Of a stretch of DNA of 9,522 nt, positions 1 to 7,559 are shown piece by piece. Position numbers and translations under genes: made by a program. The notes beneath the pieces are model-generated. The model saw nothing but the letters and a program-made list of their open reading frames with translations, had not been told where the DNA came from and ran no database searches. The stretch spans positions 1 through 9,522 of the forward strand of contig URCM01000110.1 of NCBI GenBank assembly GCA_900546355.1, read 5' to 3'. Each line of letters begins with the position of its first letter. The first letter of the stretch is position 1. Source of the DNA: an uncultured Bacteroides sp. GTDB lineage: Bacteria > Bacteroidota > Bacteroidia > Bacteroidales > Bacteroidaceae.

Positions 1-33
1 CGGATACATCAAGCCAAGAAAAACTTTTTGGAG

Positions 34-54
34 AAATTCAAAACAGCTTCTTAT
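34..54 (-). repeat. Left arm of 21-bp inverted repeat flanking the operon
   Basis: Read on the minus strand, these 21 bases are identical to 9468-9488 on the plus strand; the shared core is GAAGCTGTTTTGAATTT. The match stops abruptly at both ends. The two arms point outward from the operon. The core resembles terminal inverted repeats of IS5-type elements, and each copy is preceded by TAA, which would fit a TNA target site, but the element family is a guess. The identity is certain; the mobile-element reading is inference. Confidence 0.8.
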
Positions 55-100
55 ACTTTCTTGCCGCTCATGGATAAATCTGGTAGATTACGCTGCTTAT

Positions 101-114
101 TGTAACCGGTTACA
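101..114. promoter_or_regulatory. Perfect 14-bp palindrome, LacI-family-type operator
   Basis: TGTAACCGGTTACA is its own reverse complement and has the central CG and TGNAANCGNTNNCA layout typical of operators bound by LacI/GalR-family regulators (it also fits the Gram-positive cre consensus). It lies 65 bases upstream of the -7 match at 179-186. Binding by a LacI-type sugar regulator is inferred from the symmetry; no regulator gene is in the window, and the operator could serve a promoter facing left instead. Confidence 0.5.
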
Positions 115-159
115 GGCTGGTGGCTATTTCAGCCGTTCGTGGGGATTGATGACGAGTGT

Positions 160-267
160 GTTTACAAAATATTTCCCGTATCTTTGCACACCCGTGTCAT
201 GTGTTTTTAGATTAGGAACGGGAAGATTGTAAATGGTATTGATTTACAGTTTGTTATATGTGTAAAC
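160..267. promoter_or_regulatory. Cluster of TGTAAA/TTTACA half-sites
   Basis: GTTTACA at 160-166, TGTAAA at 228-233, TTTACA at 243-248 and TGTAAAC at 261-267 give four copies of one hexamer in alternating orientation. The middle pair forms an inverted repeat with a 9-base spacer. They surround and follow the -7 match at 179-186. They could be regulator binding sites, but the region is AT-rich and chance cannot be excluded. Confidence 0.25.
179..186 (+). promoter_or_regulatory. Bacteroides-type -7 promoter element (TATCTTTG)
   Basis: TATCTTTG matches the Bacteroides consensus TAnnTTTG exactly. Transcription would start near 191-195 and run toward the SusC-like gene, leaving a leader of about 440 bases, or toward a small RNA. 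A clear TTTG -33 box is missing at the expected distance (only GTGTG near 156-160), which would suit an activator-dependent promoter. The matches TACTTTTG at 379-386 and TAGATTTG at 403-410 also fit the consensus; each has a TTTG or TTG upstream but with poor spacing, so they are weaker candidates. Confidence 0.4.
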
Positions 268-472
268 ATCAAAAGCGTTTGATAAATGGAGCTTCTTTTT
301 TGCCTTATAGGCATTCGTTTTTTGGTTTATATCCACCAATAAAAATCATTTGTCCACCTTGGTTATACTTCAAATATCTACTTTTGAAACGTAATAAAGC
401 AATAGATTTGTTAACGAGGTACATTATGAAAAATAGCAATGAACTTTTCATCGTTGTCATAAAGCGGTATAA

Positions 473-566
473 TCCGGTTCCGGTTCCCTGACGTATATTA
501 TAATAAGGTATATGAATGGAAGCGCGATTGCTTTTGAGTCACCAGGAGAGAGAGTGTGTCCGGTTC
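473..566 (+). promoter_or_regulatory. TCCGGTTC direct repeats upstream of the SusC-like gene
   Basis: TCCGGTTC occurs at 473-480, again overlapping by two bases at 479-486, and a third time at 559-566. PUL regulators of the hybrid two-component type are known to use direct repeats, so a binding site is possible. A near -7 match (TGCTTTTG, 529-536, one mismatch) lies between the copies and would be the nearest promoter to the SusC-like gene. The role is inferred from position and repetition only. Confidence 0.25.
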
Positions 567-576
567 TATCCGGACA
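557..576 (+). promoter_or_regulatory. Leader hairpin upstream of the SusC-like gene
   Basis: TGTCCGG (557-563) and CCGGACA (570-576) form a perfect 7-bp stem with a 6-base loop, extendable by two G-U pairs. It ends 54 bases before the SusC-like start codon and is followed by an AT-rich, unstructured stretch. It could protect the 5' end of the mRNA or be a dyad operator. No U-run follows, so it is not a terminator. Confidence 0.4.
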
Positions 577-630
577 TGAATTATATATGAAATTATAATT
601 ATTGATAGTTTAAATTTAATACCATTCAAG

Positions 631-3600
631 ATGAAAAAACAAGTGATTTTTTCCGCAATGCTTGGCTTGTGTGCCTTGGGAGGTACAGGGGTATATGCTG
701 CGCCTGCTACCACTGTCGTGGCACAATCACCGACCGTCAAGGTGAGTGGTCAAGTAATCGATGAGCAAGGTATGCCTTTGATGGGGGCTACTGTTCGAGT
801 TAAAGATGGGAAAGGTGGAACTACAGCCGATTTGGACGGTAACTTCCAACTGGAGGTTCCTGGCGATGCTGTGCTGATTGTAAGCTATATCGGTTATAAA
901 GACCGTGAAGTGGCTGTCCGCAACCGGGCTATCCTTGAACCAATCCAACTGGATCCGGACAACCAAATGCTTGAACAGGTTGTCGTTGTGGGTTACGGTA
1001 CACAGAAGAAGGCAGATTTGACCGGTTCGGTAGCCGTAGTGGATGCAGAGGCGTTGAAGCGGACCTCTCATTCCAATATCTCTACCATGCTCGAAGGTAA
1101 GGTAGCCGGTGTGCAGATTACTTCCGATGGCCAGCCGGGTGCCGACCCGACCGTGCGTATCCGTGGTATCGGGTCTTTCGGTAGTACGGCTCCGTTGTAT
1201 GTCATCGATGGTGTTCCGATGGGAACTTCTATCCGTGACTTCTCTTCCAATGATATCGAAACCATCCAAGTGCTGAAGGATGCTTCGGCTGCGGCTATCT
1301 ATGGTTCGCGTGCTGCCAACGGTGTGGTTATCATTACTACGAAACGTGGTAAGAAAGACCAACCGTTGAAAGTGGATTATAACGGGTATTTCGGTGTGGA
1401 CTACATCCCGAAAGGAGTTTATGACGTGATGGACGCTACCCAGTACAGTAATTATCTGGCTCAGGCTGCGGCTAATTCCAATACTCCGTTGCCATCGGGA
1501 TACGTTCTTGACGAAGCCACGGGAAAATACCGTTTCATGGATGATACGAATACCGACTGGTTCGATGAGGTATTCAAGACCGGTATCCGTCAGAACCACA
1601 ATGTGAACCTTTCGGGTGGTGGTGCCAACAATACCTATAATATAGGATTGGACTACTATAGCCAGAAAGGTACGTTGGAAGGAGCCGGACCGAACTTCGA
1701 ACGTTTCACGGCCCGTATCAACAATACCATGGACACCAAGTTCATCAAGTTCCAGACGAGTGTGGTATATTCTCATTCCGACCAGGATAACATGGCATTG
1801 TCTAATGCATCCGAGTATGTACAGGGACTGTATGGCGATGTAACCAATGTGTTGCGTGGTACCTTGTTGATGCAGCCCACCATCAAGGCTTACGATTCTT
1901 CTACGTGGGTGCTTGACGGACAGGTAGGAGCCGCTAACGGTTTCAATTACGATGCTTATGGATATGGCGTTTACTTCGATAATATCCACGGTGATATTTC
2001 CGCTTCGAACCCGTTGCTGGTCAACAATCTGTTGCAACGTAATACCCGTGTAGACCGTTTCGTAGGAACCGGTTCGGCTGATGTAGACTTGCTGAAGATG
2101 TTGGGCATCGAAAACAAGAACCACAAGCTGAACTACCGCATCAACCTTTCGTACAGCAAGACTCACTGTTCAGACTTCACTTGGATTCCGGCATGGATAC
2201 AGAGCAACCGTGTATATCTGGCAAAGAGCAACGAACGCTTGGAGAAAGCTTCGCGTGACTATTCGGATGCGTTGATTGAAAATATCCTTACTTACGATGG
2301 AACCTTCGGCAAACATCACATTAACATCGTTGCCGGCCAGACTTACGAAGAAGAACATACCAATACGTTGAACGCATGGGGACTTAATTTCTCCGAACCT
2401 TATTTCCTCCAGTTGCAGAACGGTGCGGATAGGGATGCTAACAGTTTCGATTACAAGCATGCCATTTTCTCGTACATCGGCCGTGTCAACTATAATTACG
2501 ATGACCGTTACTTGTTCTCGGCTACAGTCCGTCGGGATGCCAGTTCGCGTCTTTCCAAAGACATTCGTTGGGGCACCTTCCCTTCTGTATCTGTCGGTTG
2601 GCGTTTCGACAGGGAAAGTTTCTTCCCTTTCAACCCGAATACGGTAAATATGTTCAAGGTCCGTGCCAGCTACGGTGAATTGGGTAACGAGAATATCGGT
2701 GAATATATGTATCAGGCGGTAATGTCGCGTAACAACATGACATACAACTTTAACAATTCGGTTGTGACCGGTTCTGCTGTTTCCACTTTCGTTGATAACA
2801 ATCTGTCGTGGGAAAAGAAGAAAACATACAACGTAGGTCTTGACCTTGCATTCTTTAATAACCGTTTGGAATTTACGGCTGAATGGTATAAGAATACCAA
2901 CCAGGATTTGTTGTACGCGGTGCCTGTTCCGGAACAAGCCGGTGTTTCCAATACGACCGTTACGATGAATGCCGCTTCGATGGACAACTCCGGTTTTGAG
3001 TTTGCCGCTACGTATCGTAATTTCGACCGTGCGTTCAAGTATGAAATCTCTGCCAACCTCAGTACGTTGAAAAACGAAGTAACTTCGTTGGGATTTACCG
3101 ACGACGCATACATCAGTGGCGCTTATATTACTGAAGTGGGTGAAGAAATCGGCCGGTTCTATGGTTGGGAATACGAGGGTATTGCCCGTACGCAGGAAGA
3201 TTTGGACAATCATGCTACCCAGGAAGGAGCCAATGTGGGTGACTGCCTCTATAAGGATGTGAATGGCGATGGCGTAATCAATGAAAATGACCAGACGGTA
3301 TTGGGCAGCGGTCTGCCGAAAATCAATTTCGGCCTGAATGTCCGTTTGGAATACAAAGGATTCGACTTGAGCGTCGCGACTTTCGGCGCATTGAACTATC
3401 ACGTGGCTGATGATATCTACAACTCGTTGAACTCTTGTTACGGCTGGGCCAACAAGGATGTGGCCATGCTGGACGCTAACCGCTGGAGTGAAGACGGTTC
3501 TACATACCTTTCGAATGTTCCGCGCACGTATGTGACCAACACTGCCGGTCTGGCTTGGAACGACCTGTTCAGCTCGCGCAAGATTCAGAACGCGGCTTAC

Positions 3601-3825
3601 TGGAAGATTGCCAATGTAGAATTGGGTTATAACTTCCCCGACAAATGGTTCGGCAAGTATATATCGGATGTCCGTTTCTATGTATCGGCTCAGAACCTGT
3701 ATACCTTTACCGGTTACAAGGGCTATAACGTAGACTATGCGGGCGGTACTTTCACGCCGGGTTATAACTTCTGTTCGTACCCGACGGCACGTACCTTTAT
3801 GTGTGGTCTTCATTTTTCATTCTAA
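631..3825 (+). CDS. SusC-like TonB-dependent outer-membrane oligosaccharide transporter
   Basis: This 1064-residue protein is the channel of a SusCD glycan importer, moving oligosaccharides across the outer membrane with TonB energy. Residues 1-23 are a signal peptide ending near VYA|A. Residues 36-108 form the carboxypeptidase-regulatory-like domain (SGQVIDEQG...GATV, DLDGNFQLEV, SYIGYK). The SusC hallmark VVVVGYGTQKK sits at 117-127, followed by the plug (RIRGIGSFG, YVIDG, AIYGSRAANGVVIITTKRG to about residue 240). The remainder is beta barrel, ending in phenylalanine as outer-membrane barrels do. A metal-binding-like loop, DVNGDGVINEND, occupies 876-887 and is common in the family. The length is usual for SusC proteins. 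The ATG at 631 precedes the signal peptide directly; there is no clear Shine-Dalgarno sequence, only an AT-rich leader. The SusD partner follows after 25 bases. Specificity cannot be read from this protein; arabinan is inferred from the GH43 neighbour. Confidence 0.97.
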   Translation: MKKQVIFSAMLGLCALGGTGVYAAPATTVVAQSPTVKVSGQVIDEQGMPLMGATVRVKDGKGGTTADLDGNFQLEVPGDAVLIVSYIGYKDREVAVRNRAILEPIQLDPDNQMLEQVVVVGYGTQKKADLTGSVAVVDAEALKRTSHSNISTMLEGKVAGVQITSDGQPGADPTVRIRGIGSFGSTAPLYVIDGVPMGTSIRDFSSNDIETIQVLKDASAAAIYGSRAANGVVIITTKRGKKDQPLKVDYNGYFGVDYIPKGVYDVMDATQYSNYLAQAAANSNTPLPSGYVLDEATGKYRFMDDTNTDWFDEVFKTGIRQNHNVNLSGGGANNTYNIGLDYYSQKGTLEGAGPNFERFTARINNTMDTKFIKFQTSVVYSHSDQDNMALSNASEYVQGLYGDVTNVLRGTLLMQPTIKAYDSSTWVLDGQVGAANGFNYDAYGYGVYFDNIHGDISASNPLLVNNLLQRNTRVDRFVGTGSADVDLLKMLGIENKNHKLNYRINLSYSKTHCSDFTWIPAWIQSNRVYLAKSNERLEKASRDYSDALIENILTYDGTFGKHHINIVAGQTYEEEHTNTLNAWGLNFSEPYFLQLQNGADRDANSFDYKHAIFSYIGRVNYNYDDRYLFSATVRRDASSRLSKDIRWGTFPSVSVGWRFDRESFFPFNPNTVNMFKVRASYGELGNENIGEYMYQAVMSRNNMTYNFNNSVVTGSAVSTFVDNNLSWEKKKTYNVGLDLAFFNNRLEFTAEWYKNTNQDLLYAVPVPEQAGVSNTTVTMNAASMDNSGFEFAATYRNFDRAFKYEISANLSTLKNEVTSLGFTDDAYISGAYITEVGEEIGRFYGWEYEGIARTQEDLDNHATQEGANVGDCLYKDVNGDGVINENDQTVLGSGLPKINFGLNVRLEYKGFDLSVATFGALNYHVADDIYNSLNSCYGWANKDVAMLDANRWSEDGSTYLSNVPRTYVTNTAGLAWNDLFSSRKIQNAAYWKIANVELGYNFPDKWFGKYISDVRFYVSAQNLYTFTGYKGYNVDYAGGTFTPGYNFCSYPTARTFMCGLHFSF

Positions 3826-3850
3826 TTCCAACTGTTAAAAATATATTCGT

Positions 3851-5608
3851 ATGAAACTAACAAAATATACACTTGCTTTTCTGTTGGGAGTTGGAACACT
3901 CACTTCTTGCATGGATGAACTGGATGTGATAAATCCAAACCAACAGACTACGGCTACATTCGGCAATACGGCCGATGACTTAGAGGAATGTGTGGTGGCT
4001 GCCTATAACCACATACGTATGGAGGGTTCCTACGCCCGTGTAGGCTATGGTATTGATATGTGTCGCGGGGATGAAGTATGGAACTGTTCACAGGTATGGT
4101 ATTTGGAGTTTGATGATTATACAGTGCAGGTCACAGGAGATATCGCATGGTGGCCCTGGCGTGAATGGTACTATACCATTAATGTATGCAACTTTATCCT
4201 TTCGCGTGTAGGTGAGGACGATAGCCAGCTGTCGGAACGGATGAGGGACATCAAGGGACAGGCACTCTTTATCCGCGGATTGGCTTATTATAACTTGGCA
4301 GGCTATTACCAGAACCCGCCTCTGATTACGAGTTATGATACTTATTCTTCATTGGACGGGCTTTATGGAGCCAACAGCACGTATGATGAAGTGCTCGATC
4401 AGGTAGAAGCCGATTTTTCTGAAGCGATGGATTTGCTTCCTTCACGCGATGAAGGCGGCGAATGGGCGAGCGGTCGTGCTACTTGTGGCGCCGCTGCAGG
4501 CTATTATGCCCGCACCTTGATGGTACGCCATAAGTTCAGCGAAGCACTTGTGGTGCTGGAAGACATTATCGGCAAGAAGTATGGCACGTATCGGTTGATG
4601 GAAAACTATGGCGATAATTTCCGTGAAGGTTCGCCGTATGAAAATAACGAAGAAAGCCTCTTCGAGATACAGTTCCTTGACTATGGTACGCAAGGAACCG
4701 ATGAAGAATGGACACCGGTGAACACCAGTTCCAATGCCACGCAGGCACAAGCTATTGAAAGTAACTGTGCTCCGGGTTCATTCGGCGGATGGGCGGATTT
4801 GGCTGCTTCACCCTGGCTTTATCACCTCTTCAAAGCAGAACGTACGAAGGATGGTGGCTTGGATCCGCGTCTCTATTGGACCCTCGGTACTTACGAACCT
4901 GAATGGGACGGATTCGAGTATGGCAATGTAGCGTATACCCAGGAACTTTCGGCTAATGATACGATTTTTGTCAACAATATATACGGTGGCATTCCGATTG
5001 CAAAGCATACCAATCTCCGTACCGGCTTGTATAGCACGGTGGTTACCGGTTTGCGTTGCGGTATCAACTTGCGCTTGCTGCGTTATTCGGATATATTGCT
5101 TCGTGCGGCTGAATGCGAGAATGAATTGAACGGACCGACAGACAAAGCCATCGGTTGGATTAACGAAGTGCGTGGTCGTGTAGGTTTGCCCGACTTGCAA
5201 CTTGCTGATTTCAATACAGCCGATAAGCTGTTCGAACAGATTGCCAATGTAGAACGTCCGAAAGAATTCGGTTGCGAGTTCGGGCGTGGCTTAGATTTGA
5301 TTCGTTGGGGATTCTTCTATGATGCTGGTCGTTTGCAGCAACTCAAAGAGCATGGCACTTTCCGTCGTTCGGTTGATGGCAGTAAATTGTTGCTTCCGGT
5401 CAGCTACAGTGACATTGCCACCGATTCGGAATTGAAATCTTCGTACGACAGTTATTTGCCGGGACATGAGTTCTTGCCTATCCAGCAGACACTGACGAAC
5501 AAGAACCCGAGTCTGGAAGGAAACTCAGCCAATTATAGTACGGACAACTCTTCTTACTTCCGTGACAACGGTTGGACGGTTCGTCCGGTGGTGGATTTGG
5601 ACAATTGA
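3851..5608 (+). CDS. SusD-like surface glycan-binding lipoprotein (RagB/SusD family)
   Basis: This 585-residue protein is the lid that caps the SusC-like channel and hands glycan to it. Residues 1-19 are a lipoprotein signal with lipobox LTSC; C20 is followed by MDELD, acidic residues that mark surface export in Bacteroidota. Family marks include NPNQQTTATF after the N-terminus, the helical TPR-type region with GQALFIRGLAYYNLAGYYQ, a C-terminal block ERPKEFGCEFGRGLDLIRWG (468-487; usual form ER..E...E..R..DL.RWG) and the closing LPIQQ...NPSLEGN (542 onward; usual form LPIP..E...NP.L.QN). Many tryptophans and tyrosines in the N-terminal part (WYLEFDDY, WWPWREWYY) could form glycan platforms. 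It is surely cotranscribed with the SusC-like gene. A long hairpin follows its stop codon. The ligand is inferred, not shown. Confidence 0.96.
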   Translation: MKLTKYTLAFLLGVGTLTSCMDELDVINPNQQTTATFGNTADDLEECVVAAYNHIRMEGSYARVGYGIDMCRGDEVWNCSQVWYLEFDDYTVQVTGDIAWWPWREWYYTINVCNFILSRVGEDDSQLSERMRDIKGQALFIRGLAYYNLAGYYQNPPLITSYDTYSSLDGLYGANSTYDEVLDQVEADFSEAMDLLPSRDEGGEWASGRATCGAAAGYYARTLMVRHKFSEALVVLEDIIGKKYGTYRLMENYGDNFREGSPYENNEESLFEIQFLDYGTQGTDEEWTPVNTSSNATQAQAIESNCAPGSFGGWADLAASPWLYHLFKAERTKDGGLDPRLYWTLGTYEPEWDGFEYGNVAYTQELSANDTIFVNNIYGGIPIAKHTNLRTGLYSTVVTGLRCGINLRLLRYSDILLRAAECENELNGPTDKAIGWINEVRGRVGLPDLQLADFNTADKLFEQIANVERPKEFGCEFGRGLDLIRWGFFYDAGRLQQLKEHGTFRRSVDGSKLLLPVSYSDIATDSELKSSYDSYLPGHEFLPIQQTLTNKNPSLEGNSANYSTDNSSYFRDNGWTVRPVVDLDN

Positions 5609-5637
5609 CAATTAAAGTAAAGAGAAATTAAAGAAAC

Positions 5638-5682
5638 GGTCTTCCTCTCCTGACAGGTCTCTGGACAGGAGAGGGGAAGACC
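5638..5682 (+). terminator. Strong hairpin after the SusD-like gene (attenuator or mRNA stabiliser)
   Basis: GGTCTTCCTCTCCTG (5638-5652) pairs with CAGGAGAGGGGAAGACC (5666-5682): 15 bp with one 2-base GG bulge and a 13-base loop. Only TT and mixed bases follow, so this is not a clean intrinsic terminator. It lies 30 bases after the SusD-like stop and 31 bases before the next start codon. A likely role is to protect the 3' end of the highly expressed susCD message or to lower expression of the downstream genes; this is inference. Confidence 0.6.
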
Positions 5683-5713
5683 TTAATCAATCACCTATTT
5701 ATATAATAAGACC

Positions 5714-7486
5714 ATGAAACATTTCAATAAAATAGCAACCGTCTGCGGCTCCTTTGCCTTGGGACTGCTGGCATTAGCTGGTTGCGAAGACGACCACTTC
5801 TATGAAGTGAATTCGCCTGATTGGCTTTCGGAAAAGGTGGACTCCATTGCCAATTCGCAGAATCAGGGTGGAGATGAAGAACTGGAAGGAATGATGGAAG
5901 ATGTGTACACCATCGGAAGTACAGATTACAGTACGGGATTTTGGACCGTTTTTTCTAAATACTATCAGGTTCCTGATGGACAGAAGTGGAATGCAGTGTT
6001 TAATCTTCATATCAATCCGGATGCGCCTAATACGTATAAGAATTTTGGGTTAGTAATCACTAATGATGTTGAACGTAATGGCGAAGGATATTTGGAATAT
6101 GGTGTAATACGCTTTGATAATCAGCCTTCGGGAAACTCTGAATGGGGAGATTATATTGATCGTTCTTATATCCAAAGTACGCTTACTTTCGAAACCGATA
6201 CGGATGAGGGCGTCGAACAATTAGGAGGAAAGGTAACGCTTACTGTCGACCGAACTAATCCGGATGCATTCAATATCACTATGACTAATGGAACAGTTAC
6301 TAAGACTTATAAGCAGCCGACTGCTCTTGTTAATCTGAACGCTGATGCAAGCAATACCAATATCCGTTGTTTCTTAGTGCCGGAAGGTTCGTATATCGAT
6401 TTCCAGCAAACCAACATTGAGCCTATCGGCGGATGTACTTCGGCTGAAGACAAGAATCCAGTATCCATGGAATTGCAGAATGTACCCGAAATTGTGAATG
6501 TAGGGACTCCGCTTGATACGGCAATGGTAGGTGTTACGGCACTTGTGACATTTGAGGAAGGGGTGTCTGCTACGGTAACGGCTGCCGACTTGACTTTCAC
6601 AGCTATCCCCGATATGGAAACTCCGGGAGTTAAAAACTTGGTGGCTGTCTATAACAAGACTTTCAAAGGTGAGAACTGCGACCAGCCGATAACCGCTACT
6701 GCAACATTCGAAGTGGTAGAAGAGATTGCTTCTATTGCTGTGGCTACGCAACCTTCGCGCACTACCTATTATTATTATACTTCGGCGGCAACCGAAGGAA
6801 TGACCGACCGTACGTTGGCCTTTGACCCTACTGGCATGGAAGTGACAGCAACTTATGTAAGTGGGGGAACAGGAACGATTGATAACTCAAGACTGACATT
6901 TTCTACAGTTCCGGCTACAGTAGGTACGCATACCGTTACCATTACAGCTGACGAAGGAGTGACTGCTACGGTAGAGGTTACTGTTGCCGAATCAGCAGTG
7001 TCAGAAGTTACAAACAGTACGGCTATCGTAGGAGCAGAAGATAACTCGACTGCTTTCTGGGGGGCTTTCTCTGATGACTTCAACGTGCCTTCAGGCGAAA
7101 CGAAATCGATTACGTTTACAAATTACAGCAGCTTGGCTGGCAACTGGAACAACTATGTAGTAGTTCTTCGCAAAACTGATACGGCTGTAGAATATGGAGT
7201 TGTCCGTGCTGACAACTATGGTTGGGGTGCCGGATATGATGGAAACGCCAATCTGCGTCTCAGTGGCGGTCAATCCGACTGGGCTGCTTGGCTTGCTACC
7301 ATGAACGGTGCAGAAGTTACGGTTTATGTAACCAATTGCGGCAATGGTACCGCTGATGTTCAGGCCGTGATGCAAGGAACCGACGGCAGCACTTCTATCC
7401 AATATTATTTGGGTATCAATACTATCGATCCTGAAGATTTGAATTTTGCACTGACGGTAGACGGCAGTCACCTTGTCTTTGAATAA
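5714..7486 (+). CDS. Surface glycan-binding lipoprotein with duplicated lectin-like domains (SusE-position protein)
   Basis: This 590-residue protein has the position, export signal and modular build of a PUL surface glycan-binding protein. The signal ends in lipobox LAGC (C24), followed by EDD, indicating surface display. A short segment with SPDWLSEKVDSIA (34-46), common in such proteins, leads to domain A (about 63-235: YTIGSTDYSTGFWTVFSKYY, EYGVIRFDN). Ig-like domain 1 covers about 250-335 and Ig-like domain 2 about 337-428; the latter resembles bacterial Ig-like group 3 (FDPTGMEVTATY). Domain B covers about 432-590 (AIVGAEDNSTAFWGAFSDDF, EYGVVRADNYGWG, DWAAWL). A and B are clearly related, so the protein is a duplicated beta-sandwich pair spaced by Ig modules. 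No catalytic residues are recognised. It most likely captures arabinan chains for the GH43 enzyme and the SusCD pair; glycan binding is inferred, not shown. It has no sequence likeness to starch SusE that I can see. Confidence 0.85.
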   Translation: MKHFNKIATVCGSFALGLLALAGCEDDHFYEVNSPDWLSEKVDSIANSQNQGGDEELEGMMEDVYTIGSTDYSTGFWTVFSKYYQVPDGQKWNAVFNLHINPDAPNTYKNFGLVITNDVERNGEGYLEYGVIRFDNQPSGNSEWGDYIDRSYIQSTLTFETDTDEGVEQLGGKVTLTVDRTNPDAFNITMTNGTVTKTYKQPTALVNLNADASNTNIRCFLVPEGSYIDFQQTNIEPIGGCTSAEDKNPVSMELQNVPEIVNVGTPLDTAMVGVTALVTFEEGVSATVTAADLTFTAIPDMETPGVKNLVAVYNKTFKGENCDQPITATATFEVVEEIASIAVATQPSRTTYYYYTSAATEGMTDRTLAFDPTGMEVTATYVSGGTGTIDNSRLTFSTVPATVGTHTVTITADEGVTATVEVTVAESAVSEVTNSTAIVGAEDNSTAFWGAFSDDFNVPSGETKSITFTNYSSLAGNWNNYVVVLRKTDTAVEYGVVRADNYGWGAGYDGNANLRLSGGQSDWAAWLATMNGAEVTVYVTNCGNGTADVQAVMQGTDGSTSIQYYLGINTIDPEDLNFALTVDGSHLVFE

Positions 7487-7506
7487 TCAATTGTTTTTTC
7501 ATGCTT

Positions 7507-7545
7507 CATGCCGTCCTTCTGAAAAGGAGGATGGCATGGCTTTTT
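7507..7545 (+). terminator. Intrinsic-terminator-like hairpin before the GH43 gene
   Basis: CATGCCGTCCTTCT (7507-7520) pairs with 7525-7538 over 14 bp with two G-U pairs and closes on a GAAA tetraloop. After two further bases comes TTTTT at 7541-7545. This has the form of a Rho-independent terminator. It ends 14 bases before the GH43 start codon, and no promoter motif fits in between, so the GH43 gene would depend on read-through or on processing of the operon mRNA. Confidence 0.7.
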
Positions 7546-7559
7546 AATAACCGACTAAC

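Larger units (their letters stand above)
55..630. other. Non-coding upstream region of the PUL
   Basis: This stretch holds no convincing gene. Frames entering from the left edge on the plus strand end at 75-77, 103-105 and 230-232, and their translations have no recognisable domain, so no upstream gene tail can be named. A 77-codon ORF at 258-491 looks like chance: it has no usable ribosome-binding context and an odd composition. From about 240 onward the region is AT-rich, as expected of a Bacteroidota regulatory leader. Listed separately are the palindrome at 101-114, promoter-like elements, half-site clusters and the hairpin before the SusC-like gene. A small RNA or long leader is possible but cannot be shown. 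Confidence 0.6.

Noticed and set aside
16..30. AAGAAAAACTTTTTGG, a possible small terminator stem near the left edge
   Set aside because: The stem is almost only A-T pairs with a mismatch and no GC core, too weak to call.
2..232. 76-codon frame open from the left window edge
   Set aside because: The translation is rich in Cys, Arg and Trp with no domain, and it runs through the repeat arm, the palindrome and the promoter-like site. A real upstream gene tail cannot be told from chance in any frame.
258..491. 77-codon plus-strand ORF in the upstream region
   Set aside because: It is AT-rich with an odd composition, has no family likeness and lies among regulatory elements; most likely chance.
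3256..3291. DVNGDGVINEND in the SusC-like protein as a dockerin or EF-hand domain
   Set aside because: This single loop is a normal part of many SusC-family barrels; there is no paired repeat as in a dockerin.
727..3813. Two long minus-strand open frames (727-2166, 479 codons; 2170-3813, 547 codons) opposite the SusC-like gene
   Set aside because: They lie in full antisense to a clearly coding gene, share one frame, show no recognisable domains and are explained by the codon usage of the sense gene.
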